From positions 62,001-126,000 of the forward strand of contig CAUVYP010000254.1 in assembly GCA_963556195.1 (NCBI GenBank): DNA of 64,000 nt. Reading direction: 5' to 3'. The notes beneath the pieces were generated by a model. It was not told where the DNA came from. It made no database searches and was given only the letters and a program-made list of their open reading frames with translations. The translations under genes were made by a program, and so were the position numbers. This DNA is from Sepiola atlantica (Eukaryota; Mollusca; Cephalopoda; Sepiida; Sepiolidae). Shown here piece after piece: positions 33,320 to 45,481 of this stretch (the first letter of the stretch is position 1; each line of letters opens with the position of its first letter).

Positions 33320-35556
33320 ACACCCTCCCTTCATCTCGGATTTTCCCTCCTTACATCTCGAATCCCCTTTCTGATAGTTCTAATTCCTGTTGTTCTATAA
33401 TCTCTACTTATATCTCCCTCATCCCTTTAACCTTCTCTTAACTTAATAAAATTACCCATAAACTCCGTTAGCTTCACATTTCCCTTAGTTTTAACACCTT
33501 TCTTCCATTACCCCCTAAATCTTTCCACTTAACCTCCTTAACTGTATAACTTTATTTGACTTTCCATTTTCTTTCCCGTTTAACTTCTTTTAATGCATTC
33601 GTCCGCTTCCCTTCAACACTTCCATTCTTCATTCTTTTCCCTTTCAACGTGATAACTAACCCACTCTATTCATATTATATCCTAGCCCTTTTATTTACTT
33701 GTTGATTAGCCTTATCTACTCCATATCCCCTTTGCACACCTCGATATCGAACTCCTTACTGTTTCCACTGTGCACTCTAATTATTCTTCCCCTCCTGTTT
33801 TTACTTCTAAATAATTCTTCTCACTCTTTTAATAGCCTCGATTATTCCCCCCTTGTTTTACCTCGCCCTTCGCACATCTCTCTCAAACTACTCAACCCCC
33901 AACCCGCCCTCGCTCTACATCTTTTAACCCCCATAGTATTTACTTTTAACTGCGATCTCCACTCTCCCTCTGGCTTAATCCTTTGTCACTTCTTTAACCT
34001 TGTAATTCTCTTACTTCTTCCGGCCTTCACTAACCTATTTAACAATTTTCTTAATTAACCTCCATATAACTTTTTTGAATAAAATTTCAAAGTTTATATT
34101 TTCCCATATCTATTTGAACTAGCATCCCGTAACTGCTTATTTACTTCAACCCATAATTTTTTCCACCTTGGAGATTCCCATTCCGGATATCCTCTCGAGG
34201 TCTTGTTTTCCTTTTTCTTTTTCCTTATTCTAATTTTCATTCTTGAGCTCCAATCTTATCGACTTTTCCCTCATTCTATTATTAGTATCTTATTTTTATT
34301 ATTTTTTTATTTATTTTTTTTTATTTTATTTTTTATTCTTTCGGTCAATCCTTAATTTTCCCTGCGAGCTTAAGACTAATCTTATTATCTATTTTTCATT
34401 CTTTATTCTTTTATTTTCTTATTTCTACTTTTTATACTATTTTTATCTTTATTTTTTATCTTTACTCTTTTAATTTTTAACTCATTTTTCTAGTCCTACC
34501 CTTCATATATATTTTGCCTCATTGTTTATATCTAAGGTCATTTGATTAAACATCTAAACCCCGAACTCTGTTCTTATACATATTCTGATATTTTAACCCC
34601 TTATCCTAACATTCGTTAACTTACCCCCACTCCTTTCTTCCCCTTTTCTAGTTGAATCCTAATTCGCGCTAACTTCCAATTTCAACTTTATGTTTCACCC
34701 CCCCACTTTCACACTCTTAGTTTTATCCGCATTCCTTCACCGCATCGCTCCCTTTCTCCTCCCCCCTCTCTTTCCTCGTACCCGTCCCTTTCTCCTCCCA
34801 CACACCCCTTACCCGTTTCCTCCCTTGCCTACTGGTCGCATATTATATTCTTGTTTTCACTGTCTTTGCTTTTCTTCATTTATAGCCGGCTTTCTCAACT
34901 GGGCAGGCTTTAAATATTCTCGCTGCCCCTTTTTCCCACTTTAAAACACTTTCCTTTGTCATCTCTGCCCGAGAAGTATCTTTAATGGCGAATATTTTCC
35001 ATCTTAATCTCCTCTGACGCCTGCCTGCATCATCGAATGTACCTCTTATTGGACTTTTTACCCTTTTTGGATTTTCTATTTTCGCCGTACCTGAAGTTGT
35101 GGCTTCTTGGAATTTAACTTTGAAACCTCTCTCATTACTTCTCGTGCCTCTAACGACCTACCTATCTACATCTTATTCTCTCCGCTGGACTCTTCGACAC
35201 CGGACTTTTTGGCAATCGGACATTTGCTTGCACCCTGGCACAGTTTTGCCCTGCGTTTCTTTCCCTACAACTTTTATTTCATTTTTTCAAATTTTAAATG
35301 TTGGCCATTGCCAACTTATCTATCCCAGCGACTTCCTCTGATGATAAGATTTTGATCTTTGAAAAGCCTGGCTTAAGGAAAATTTAACTTGAATAAATTG
35401 CCTTTTTGCGGATTATACCTTGCTTTGAACTTTTGAATTGAATTTTGATTTGGCTTTTGCTTTCTCTAATTCCTTTCCATTCTCCTTCATTTCTACCTGC
35501 TCTATCCTGGATATTGAGCTGTATACTCTTCACAATAGGGTTTTACCTTTCCTAAA
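33320..35556 (+). mobile_element. 3' untranslated region of canonical PLE
   Basis: Pyrimidine-rich on the + strand with no convincing coding frame. It contains the hammerhead-like motif at 35333-35380 and ends at the palindromic junction 35552-35569 with the tandem Naiad units. Its tail blocks recur at 10060-10215. Confidence 0.6.
35333..35380 (+). ncRNA. Type I hammerhead ribozyme motif
   Basis: Exact core order: stem I TTCCT (35333-35337), CTGATGA (35338-35344), stem II AAGAT-tttg-ATCTT, GAAA (35361-35364), stem III AAGC-ctg-GCTT, unpaired A at 35375 as cleavage site, stem I AGGAA (35376-35380). Hammerheads in the pseudo-LTRs of C-terminal EN+ PLEs are established. The pair closing stem II next to the core is U-U, so activity may be reduced. 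Confidence 0.75.
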
Positions 35557-35579
35557 AGTTCGCTTTTAGTACACCTCTT

Positions 35580-35695
35580 TATATTCATATATATATTAAT
35601 ATATATATATGTATAGATTCATATATATATATATGAATATATATATGAATATATATATATGAATATATATATATGAATATATATATATATATATA

Positions 35696-35731
<36 letters not shown>

Positions 35732-35896
35732 TATATATATATATATTCATATATATATATTCATATATATATATATTCATATATATATATTCATATATAT
35801 ATATAAATATATATAAATATATATATTCATATATATATATATTCATATATATATATATTCATATATATATATATATTCATATATATATATATATTC

Positions 35897-35928
<32 letters not shown>

Positions 35929-36161
35929 ATATATATATTCATATATACTCATATATATTCATATATATTCATATATATATTCATATATATTCATATATAT
36001 TCATATATATATTCATATATATATATATATATATATATTCATATATATATATATATTCATATATATATATATATTCATATATATTCATATATATATATAT
36101 TCATATATATATATATTCATATATATATTCATATATATATATATATATATTCATATATATA

Positions 36162-36205
<44 letters not shown>
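35580..36205. repeat. (TA)n/TTCA long microsatellite
   Basis: TA runs punctuated every 8-30 bases by ttca or tgaa. Counterpart in copy 2 at about 41562-42175. Confidence 0.95.
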
Positions 36206-36207
<2 letters not shown>

Positions 36208-36290
36208 TATATTATAATATAAAATGAAGTAATAAAATAAGGTGTCAATCAAATTTTATTAGAATTCAAAGTTCATGCAAAGCATCCTTA

Positions 36291-36338
36291 AGTCCTTAGC
36301 TCATGAGTTTTCAAAGATAATTCTTCTCTTCAGAGGAC
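36291..36338 (-). ncRNA. Hammerhead-like motif in unit copy 1
   Basis: Minus strand order: stem I GTCCT, CTGAAGA, a stem II AAGA...TCTT, GAAA, a stem III around CTCATGAG, TA, stem I AGGAC. One core change (U to A) relative to CUGAUGA. The same motif is in copy 2 at 42257-42304. Confidence 0.55.
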
Positions 36339-36880
36339 CATTACCGCAGTTATACTACTACAGGCAATAAAATTACGCTTTGAAAATATATAAAATTATA
36401 TACACAAATATATAAAAATACATAACATCAAACATATCAATCCAAAAACATACTTTTGTTGAATCCATACAGTCCATCCAGGTCATACAAGTTGAGAAGC
36501 ATAATCAGGAAGGACATTACTCCAAGATACAAACAGCAGTCCAAATATGTGAAATTGAAGGGGCCGGCAAAGTTATCCAGTCGCGAAATGTGTCCATATT
36601 CAATGTTAATGATAAATAAATCAATCAAAATAATACAAAAAGTCCAATCAAAGTTCCGAGATCCCAACATGTGCAACTCTAATCAAATCCAAATGCGTTG
36701 TTTAATTAGAAAACCCGCTACATCCGAATTGAGCAAAATAAGACGGACTCCCATCAGATCTAGCCAGAAGAGCGAAAAATATATTACTTCATTTTATATT
36801 ATAATATTAATGCTCTATCCAGTATATTGAGCTTCAGTTTTTTTATCCGGATGTTTCACTATTTATAAGATTTAAGTTGA
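36339..36880. other. Unit-internal spacer, non-coding
   Basis: Has open frames on both strands (to 124 aa) but no domain. The right end shares ctctatcc and tattgagct with the canonical PLE tail at 35495-35520, in + orientation, opposite to the hammerhead at its left end. This suggests inverted PLE pieces. Confidence 0.4.
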
Positions 36881-36906
36881 CGCTTATATCTTTTGTTGGA
36901 TTGCTT

Positions 36907-37044
36907 CATATATATATTCATATATATATTCATATATATATTCATATATATATATATATATATATATATTCATATATATATTCATATATATATTCATATA
37001 TATATATATATATTCATATATATATTTATTCATATATATATATA

Positions 37045-37114
<70 letters not shown>

Positions 37115-37185
37115 TATACACATATATATATTCATATATATATATATTCATATATATATATTCATATATATATATATATCTATAC

Positions 37186-37232
<47 letters not shown>

Positions 37233-37340
37233 TATACATATACATATATATATATTCATATATATATATATATATATATACAGATATATATTCATATATA
37301 TATATATATATTCATATATATATATACAGATATATATATA

Positions 37341-37374
<34 letters not shown>

Positions 37375-37390
37375 TATATATATATATATA

Positions 37391-37457
<67 letters not shown>

Positions 37458-37520
37458 GAATATATATATATATATATATCTATATATATTCATATATATA
37501 TATATTCATATATATATATA
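36907..37520. repeat. (TA)n/TTCA long microsatellite
   Basis: TA runs punctuated by ttca. Counterpart at about 42873-43468. Confidence 0.95.
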
Positions 37521-38098
37521 GTCTCGGAAGTTTCTCAACCATTAAAACTATATAAAAAAAAAATTTTTTTTAAAAACAAACAATATATATATATATTAAA
37601 AAAAACTTATAGTCTCAAGTCTTCCTATGGAAAATCACTCATGTAAGTCAATTTATTTTTTACAGTTATTATATTAGTTAGTTTCTAACACTATTTTAAG
37701 GGATCATCAGTTGTTTACCATGAAAAACTGTTTCGGGAATTTAAAAACAAGACAGTATTTAATTTCATGGCTTCCCAGCAGAGTTGATCAGACCCCACTT
37801 CCCTTAAAAGACAAAAACATAAACGTTCCTTATACTAAATCTACGTTTTGTTCCATATAAATGTTTTGCTAACTTATATTAGTTATTTAAGACACAAAAA
37901 AAAAAAAAATTCTTTACCTGTGCTGTTCGTCTGTCTAATAAAATTTATCCGTTACTTACAAAAATGTTGCTGCATTTTAAAGTGTTTGACGAATCCATTA
38001 CACTATTATTTAAGTGATTAATGTATTATTTTTTGTTTTATATTATAAATATAAAAAACATCAACACATCAAAAAATAAAAATAAATAAATAAATATG

Positions 38099-38168
<70 letters not shown>

Positions 38169-38555
38169 TACATACATATATATACCTTTATTTCCTCCTT
38201 TTCTCCCTCGTCCTCATTTGTTGTCCATCTCCCCGTTGTCGTCAACCTCAAATAAATATTAATCTTCCTTGTTCACTTACAGTTTTTCTAATCTGCGTTC
38301 ACAACTGTCGATTTTTTTCTTTTCTCATTGTTTCAAATCTGCGTCTATAAGTTAACCGTTAATTTGTTCTCTTTTTCTTTCTTTTTCTTCTTCTTCTTTG
38401 CCAACTCCCGGTGTTTTAAATCGGCGTTCATAACTGTCGATTTTCTTCTTCTTCTTCTTCTTCTTTTTCTTTTTTAACATTTCTTTCTTTCTACTGTATT
38501 TTTATTGTTTTTCTTATTATAATTAGCAGATGTGTTATATATACGTTTATACATA
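37521..38555 (-). other. Naiad 3' untranslated region, copy 1
   Basis: Downstream of the RT stop on the minus strand. Includes a GAA-rich tract (CTT on +, 38384-38470) and a TA microsatellite at 38106-38158. No other coding sequence. Confidence 0.5.
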
Positions 38556-39533
38556 TTATACATTATTTCTATTTATATATCCTATGATTTGTTCTATCAG
38601 TTTATTTTGATTAATTTGATAAGATTTAAAAGCATCAGGATGGCGAGTAATTGCCTTATTTAATTGTCCAAATATTTTATTTTGATCGCCACCTTGGTTA
38701 ATCATTCTTATTATTACATCAGAAATTGGGGGCATGAAATCTACTAATTTTAAGGTAACACGAGCAATTCTCAGAAATTCAGACATAATACTCCCGTAAA
38801 ATATATACACAGGGCTAGTACTATTTTTATATGGCATTCGCACGATACGAAAAGGGAATGGATTTCTTTTATCAAACAGGTTATAGATAAATATTTTATC
38901 TTCAATTTTTATATCCAAATCAAGAAAAGTAGCTTGTGTTCCCTTACGTTCACAGTTTAATTTTAACTCTTTAGGATATATTAAATGTTTAGTATTTGCA
39001 AACTCTTCGCTATCATTAATGCAAACAAGGTCGTCAATATATCGCCTACATCCATGATAACTATACGCTCTAGATATATCATTTTTTATTAATGATGACA
39101 TATATATATATTCCAGTCTATGTAAATATAGATCCGCCCAAAATGGAGACGGATCCAAACCCATTGGAATACCTATTGTTTGGAGCAATAATTTATTCCC
39201 TATTTGAAAGTAACTCTCTTTTATAAGGTGACTTATAAGCATTATCAGACCAGTTTTTGATACACTCGTCTTACCATTTTTATTTTTACACCAAAAGGCT
39301 TTAGATTTTGCAAAGTCTATGTATTTACCTTTTCCTCCTGCAAAAGCTAAATCTACAGTATTACCTAATTCTTTAATAAGTTCTTTATGGGGTATTTTTG
39401 TATATAATGTACTAAAATCGTATGTCGAGATTGATTTAGCCTGTTTACGAGAATTAATACGATCTAATTTTTCTTTTACTAGATCGGAATTATTTACCAC
39501 CCAAAATAGGTTTATATTACTATAGAATTTACT
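38556..39533 (-). pseudogene. Naiad PLE reverse transcriptase, C-terminal part (copy 1)
   Basis: Encodes motif A YDFSTLYTKIPH, motif B GIPMGLDPSPFWADLY, motif C RRYIDDLVCIND, motif D-like ATFLDLDIKI and the following IFYGSIMSEFLRIAR block of PLE RTs, ending at a stop at 38556. In-frame sequence extends upstream of the nominal start (a GTG at 39500) as KFYSNINLFWVVNNSDL, showing it is the continuation of the upstream ORF after a frameshift, not a separate gene. The catalytic Asp residues in motifs A and C are present. Confidence 0.9.
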
Positions 39534-40660
39534 TTTTTATGGAAATTATTTATTTGGTTTATAATTAATTTAAAGATTTTAGACACAGCCTTACTTAAAG
39601 GTTTAGTGATGCACATTTTTGAGGCAACAATGAAACGGGCGCCAACTGGTGTTTTATGCATTTTAGGTATCCAATACATAGATGGAAGTTTTTTGTATTT
39701 TTCTTCTAATTTTAATCCTAATTTTTCACAAATAACAGTATTGTTTATAATAATGTTATCGCTTTTATTATTACTTAATTTATAAGTATCTGAAACTTCA
39801 CCTATTATTCCTACTTCTAGCAATAAGCGTTGTATATAATACTTTTTACAGATAAAAGCTATATTATTTGTCGCCTTATTAATAGGAACTATTACAAACC
39901 TATTTTGAAGCATTTCAAGCTCCGTAGTTATTTGTGGATTTCTAAGGAGGGGATTCGTTCTTTTAGGGTGTTTAAATTCTTTTAAACGTTCTACTTTTTT
40001 ATTTACGAATCTAAGTATATTATTTTTCCATGCGTCAAATGTAGAGTGTAATAGTTTATGTTTTTTAGCCATGGATGCAGTGAAATTATCTAACGCTTTA
40101 TTTATTTCCTTAACACATTTCGCATAATTTAAACATTTAGGTTCTCTATAGTTTGGGCCTTTACTTAAGAGTTTTCTTAATTTAGAATTTTTAACTATCG
40201 CTAGATTACCGGTAATTATATGCCCTATGTCAGTATTACATAAAGGGGAGGATTCACATTCACATGATGGTATATACATTTCATCATTATCATTTATATT
40301 TAAATTCTCTACAGTTTTTTTATAGTTAAAAACCTTATTCCGGATAGTTTGCCCTAGTTTATATGTTACTATTGGTTTCTGTTCCTCTTTTTTAAGTTCA
40401 TTGGGCAGTGACTGAATGATTTCTGGATTATTAAATATTTTAGGCAGATTTATATCATCAAATCCTTTATTTTCATATAGGACTACACAAACATTTCGAG
40501 GTTTATTTTTTATACCCTCAGCAGGTGGCTTGTATAATTTTGTATCGATTATATCCATGATATACTCATACCATTGAGGAAGTTCTTCTATCCTATATAT
40601 CATATCCGGGTTTAATAATATCTTAGATGCTATGTCTTTTAATACCTTTTTCTTGGTTTT
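39512..40660 (-). pseudogene. Naiad PLE CxC linker and RT N-terminus (copy 1)
   Basis: Encodes YIPSCECESSPLC (the CxC motif), HIITGNLAIV, SKGPNYREPKC, FVIVPINKATNNIAFICKK, YWIPKMHKTPVGARF and KPLSKAVSKIFK, the fingers region of PLE RTs. It is separated from the upstream endonuclease frame by a copy-1-specific one-base deletion near 40660, and from the RT core by a frameshift at the A6 tract near 39535. Confidence 0.85.
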
Positions 40661-41166
40661 TTAAGAAGTTTTCTAATGTAATTAAAAGACTCGGAAATAT
40701 TAGTCATGATAATCTCTTTAGTTTTATTAAAAAATTCTTCGCATGAAACGGCAGATTCTCTATTGTTCCTATTTACATGTGTTCTATCTCTAGTCCCGTA
40801 GCGAGGCAAAGCAGGATACAATCGCCCTACATTTACTGATTCGTCTTGTAAATTATCTTTTTTTATTTTTACATTTAGACCATATGGATAAATTACTCGC
40901 ATTTTCTTAATTATTTCATCTTCTTTATTTTGACGCATTTTAAGCGTATTATTATCTACTTTACCAGAACTATCATATCCATTATCTTTAAATTTTTCAA
41001 TAATCTGTATTGAAAAAGACGATTTTCCACAGGTTTTTTCTTTAAAGTGGTTTACTACATGGACACAGCCTTTATTACTAGTTCTATGTAAATTCATCCG
41101 TCTATTTAAAGGTAGTACTGTTTCGCCTACATAGTGTAAATTACAATTTTTACAAGATAATAAGTA
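40639..41166 (-). pseudogene. Naiad PLE GIY-YIG endonuclease (copy 1)
   Basis: From just after the in-frame TAA at 41167-41169 the frame reads VYLLSCKNCNLHYVGETVLP, LNRRMNLHR, HFKEKTCGKSSFSIQIIEKF and EDEIIKKMRVIYPYGLN. This covers the GIY- and YIG-equivalent strands, catalytic-type Arg and the Glu-containing helix. Position before the RT is the permuted order. Confidence 0.85.
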
Positions 41167-41169
41167 AAC

Positions 41170-41484
41170 TTAATTTTGTGACCTACACGACAAATCTTCC
41201 CCCGAATGATTTAGGACTGGATAGATTCTTTTAGTTACATTAGATTGATATTCTTTAGATGTTATTAGAATATCACAAGTTTTGCATAACGAAGCTCCAC
41301 AGGGAGCAATGTTAAAATTATTATCGGTCGGACAAGTCCCATTTGCCATTTCGAAAGAAGGAGCTCCTACTTCAGTGTCTCTAATGACAACGGCTTTACC
41401 CTGTCGAAATCTGCCCGACCTCCTTGGGGGATTAGCCCTAGGGGAACTCACTAGTTCTGAGGGCTGCCCAGACTTAGCTTGCAA
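41170..41484 (-). pseudogene. Naiad PLE N-terminal zinc-finger segment (copy 1)
   Basis: Encodes a basic stretch PRRSGRFRQG, then CPTDNNFNIAPCGASLCKTC and NHSGEDLSC, the Cys/His cluster that precedes GIY-YIG in PLE endonucleases. Ends at TAA (41167-41169), directly followed in frame by the endonuclease. The nominal start is TTG. No ATG precedes it before an upstream stop, so the true N-terminus is probably truncated. Confidence 0.75.
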
Positions 41485-41987
41485 TCTCGTTTTAGTAACA
41501 ATAGTTAATACTATTATTTTTATACATTATGTTTTATCAGTTCGCTTTTAGTACACCTCTTTATATTCATATATATATTAATATATATATATGTATAGAT
41601 TCATATATATATATATGAATATATATATGAATATATATATATGAATATATATATATGAATATATATATATATATATTCATATATATATATATATATATAT
41701 TCATATATATATATATATATATATTCATATATATATATTAATATATATATATATTCATATATATATATTCATACATATATATAAATATATATAAATATAT
41801 ATATTCATATATATATATATTCATATATATATATATTCATATATATATATATATATTCATATATATATATATATTCATATATATATATATTTATATATAT
41901 ATATATATATATTCATATATACTCATATATATTCATATATATTCATATATATATTCATATATATTCATATATATTCATATATATATA

Positions 41988-42021
<34 letters not shown>

Positions 42022-42137
42022 TATATATATATATATTCATATATATATATATATTCATATATATTCATATATATATATATTCATATATATATATATTCAT
42101 ATATATATTCATATATATATATATATTCATATATATA

Positions 42138-42173
<36 letters not shown>

Positions 42174-42256
42174 TATATTATAATATAAAATGAAGTAATA
42201 AAATAAGGTGTCAATCAAATTTTATTAGAATTCAAAGTTCATGCAAAGCATCCTTA

Positions 42257-42304
42257 AGTCCTTAGCTCATGAGTTTTCAAAGATAATTCTTCTCTTCAGA
42301 GGAC
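42257..42304 (-). ncRNA. Hammerhead-like motif in unit copy 2
   Basis: Same structure and core change as at 36291-36338. Confidence 0.55.
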
Positions 42305-42906
42305 CATTACCGCAGTTATACTACTACAGGCAATAAAATTACGCTTTGAAAATATATAAAATTATATACACAAATATATAAAAATACATAACATCAAACA
42401 TATCAATCCAAAAACATACTTTTGTTGAATCCATACAGTCCATCCAGGTCATACAAGTTGAGAAGCATAATCAGGAAGGACATTACTCCAAGATACAAAC
42501 AGCAGTCCAAATATGTGAAATTGAAGGGGCCGGCAAAGTTATCCAGTCGCGAAATGTGTCCATATTCAATGTTAATGATAAATAAATCAATCAAAATAAT
42601 ACAAAAAGTCCAATCAAAGTTCCGAGATCCCAACATGTGCAACTCTAATCAAATCCAAATTCGTTGTTTAATTAGAAAACCCGCTACATCCGAATTGAGC
42701 AAAATAAGACGGACTCCCATCACATCTAGCCAGAAAAGCGAAAAATATATTACTTCATTTTATATTATAATATTAATGCTCTATCCAGTATATTGAGCTT
42801 CAGTTTTTTTATCCGGATGTTTCACTAATTATAAGATATTAGTTGACGCTTATATCTTTTGTTGGATTGCTTCATATATATATTCATATATATATTCATA
42901 TATATA

Positions 42907-42946
<40 letters not shown>

Positions 42947-43006
42947 TATATATATTCATATATATATATATATATACATATATATATTTATTCATATATA
43001 TATATA

Positions 43007-43040
<34 letters not shown>

Positions 43041-43235
43041 TATATATATATATATATATATATTCATATACACATATATATATTCATATATATATATATT
43101 CATATATATATATATTCATATATATATATATATCTATACATATATATATACATATATATATAGATATATATATATATATATTCATATACATATACATATA
43201 TAGATATTCATATATATATATATATATATATACAG

Positions 43236-43266
<31 letters not shown>

Positions 43267-43318
43267 TATATATATATACAGATATATATATATTCATATA
43301 TATATATATATATATATA

Positions 43319-43396
<78 letters not shown>

Positions 43397-44048
43397 TATA
43401 TATATATGTATATATATATGAATATATATATATATATATTCATATATATATATATTCATATATATATAGTCTCGGAAGTTTCTCAACCATTAAAACTATA
43501 TAAAAAAAATTTTTTTTTTAAAAACAAACAATATATATATATATTAAAAAAAACTTATAGTCTCAAGTCTTCCTATGGAAAATCACTCATGTAAGTCAAT
43601 TTATTTTTTACAGTTATTATATTAGTTAGTTTCTAACACTATTTTAAGGGATCATCAGTTGTTTACCATGAAAAACTGTTTCGGGAATTTAAAAACAAGA
43701 CAGTATTTAATTTCATGGCTTCCCAGCAGAGTTGATCAGACCCCACTTCCCTTAAAAGACAAAAACATAAACGTTCCTTATACTAAATCTACGTTTTGTT
43801 CCATATAAATTTTTTGCTAACTTATATTAGTTATTTAAGACACAAAAAAAAAAAAAAAATTCTTTACCTGTGCTGTTCGTCTGTCTAATAAAATTTATCC
43901 GTTACTTACAAAAATGTTGCTGCATTTTAAAGTGTTTGACGAATCCATTACACTATTATTTAAGTGATTAATGTATTATTTTTTGTTTTATATTATAAAT
44001 ATAAAAAACATCAACACATCAAAAAATAAAAATAAATAAATAAATATG

Positions 44049-44116
<68 letters not shown>

Positions 44117-44503
44117 TACATACATATATATACCTTTATTTCCTCCTTTTCTCCCTCGTCCTCATTTGTTGTCCATCTCCCCGTTGTCGTCAACCTCAAA
44201 TAAATATTAATCTTCCTTGTTCACTTACAGTTTTTCTAATCTGCGTTCACAACTGTCGATTTTTTTCTTTTCTCATTGTTTCAAATCTGCGTCTATAAGT
44301 TAACCGTTAATTTGTTCTCTTTTTCTTTCTTTTTCTTCTTCTTCTTTGCCAACTCCCGGTGTTTAAAATCGGCGTTCATAACTGTCGATTTTCTTCTTCT
44401 TCTTCTTCTTCTTTTTCTTTTTTAACATTTCTTTCTTTCTACTGTATTTTTATTGTTTTTCTTATTATAATTAGCAGATGTGTTATATATACGTTTATAC
44501 ATA

Positions 44504-45481
44504 TTATACATTATTTCTATTTATATATCCTATGATTTGTTCTATCAGTTTATTTTGATTAATTTGATAAGATTTAAAAGCATCAGGATGGCGAGTAATT
44601 GCCTTATTTAATTGTCCAAATATTTTATTTTGATCGCCACCTTGGTTAATCATTCTTATTATTACATCAGAAATTGGGGGCATGAAATCTACTAATTTTA
44701 AGGTAACACGAGCAATTCTCAGAAATTCAGACATAATACTCCCGTAAAATATATACACAGGGCTAGTACTATTTTTATATGGCATTCGCACGATACGAAA
44801 AGGGAATGGATTTCTTTTATCAAACAGGTTATAGATAAATATTTTATCTTCAATTTTTATATCCAAATCAAGAAAAGTAGCTTGTGTTCCCTTACGTTCA
44901 CAGTTTAATTTTAACTCTTTAGGATATATTAAATGTTTAGTATTTGCAAACTCTTCGCTATCATTAATGCAAACAAGGTCGTCAATATATCGCCTACATC
45001 CATGATAACTATACGCTCTAGATATATCATTTTTTATTAATGATGACATATATATATATTCCAGTCTATGTAAATATAGATCCGCCCAAAATGGAGACGG
45101 ATCCAAACCCATTGGAATACCTATTGTTTGGAGCAATAATTTATTCCCTATTTGAAAGTAACTCTCTTTTATAAGGTGACTTATAAGCATTATCAGACCA
45201 GTTTTTGATACACTCGTCTTACCATTTTTATTTTTACACCAAAAGGCTTTAGATTTTGCAAAGTCTATGTATTTACCTTTTCCTCCTGCAAAAGCTAAAT
45301 CTACAGTATTACCTAATTCTTTAATAAGTTCTTTATGGGGTATTTTTGTATATAATGTACTAAAATCGTATGTCGAGATTGATTTAGCCTGTTTACGAGA
45401 ATTAATACGATCTAATTTTTCTTTTACTAGATCGGAATTATTTACCACCCAAAATAGGTTTATATTACTATAGAATTTACT
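44504..45481 (-). pseudogene. Naiad PLE reverse transcriptase, C-terminal part (copy 2)
   Basis: Protein identical to copy 1 over 314 residues. Motif A Asp codon at 45365-45367, GIPMG at about 45107-45121, YIDD at about 44978-44989. In frame it extends upstream to the A6 tract at which the preceding ORF shifts out of frame. Confidence 0.9.

Larger units (their letters stand above)
35557..41540 (-). mobile_element. Naiad-type PLE tandem unit, copy 1
   Basis: About 5.98 kb, repeated almost identically at 41539-47489. Read on the minus strand: Naiad coding region (about 41482-38556), 3' region with CTT-rich tract and microsatellite, about 600 bp of TTCA-punctuated TA repeat, a 650-bp segment (36210-36890) with a hammerhead-like motif, then another 600 bp of TA/TTCA repeat. 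The two units abut directly, sharing AG at the joint. Confidence 0.85.

Noticed and set aside
33699..34058. Several 75-120-codon frames between 33.7 and 35.4 kb on the plus strand
   Set aside because: Low-complexity Leu/Ser/Pro/Phe translations of a pyrimidine-rich PLE 3' region.
36437..36676. Minus-strand 79-codon frame (MHMLGSRNFDWTFC) conserved in both tandem units
   Set aside because: Identity is explained by the recent tandem duplication. No domain, and the opposite strand is also open.
41282..41551. Plus-strand frames opposite the Naiad zinc finger and RT (also 39319-39525 and the copy-2 equivalents)
   Set aside because: Antisense shadows of the Naiad coding region.
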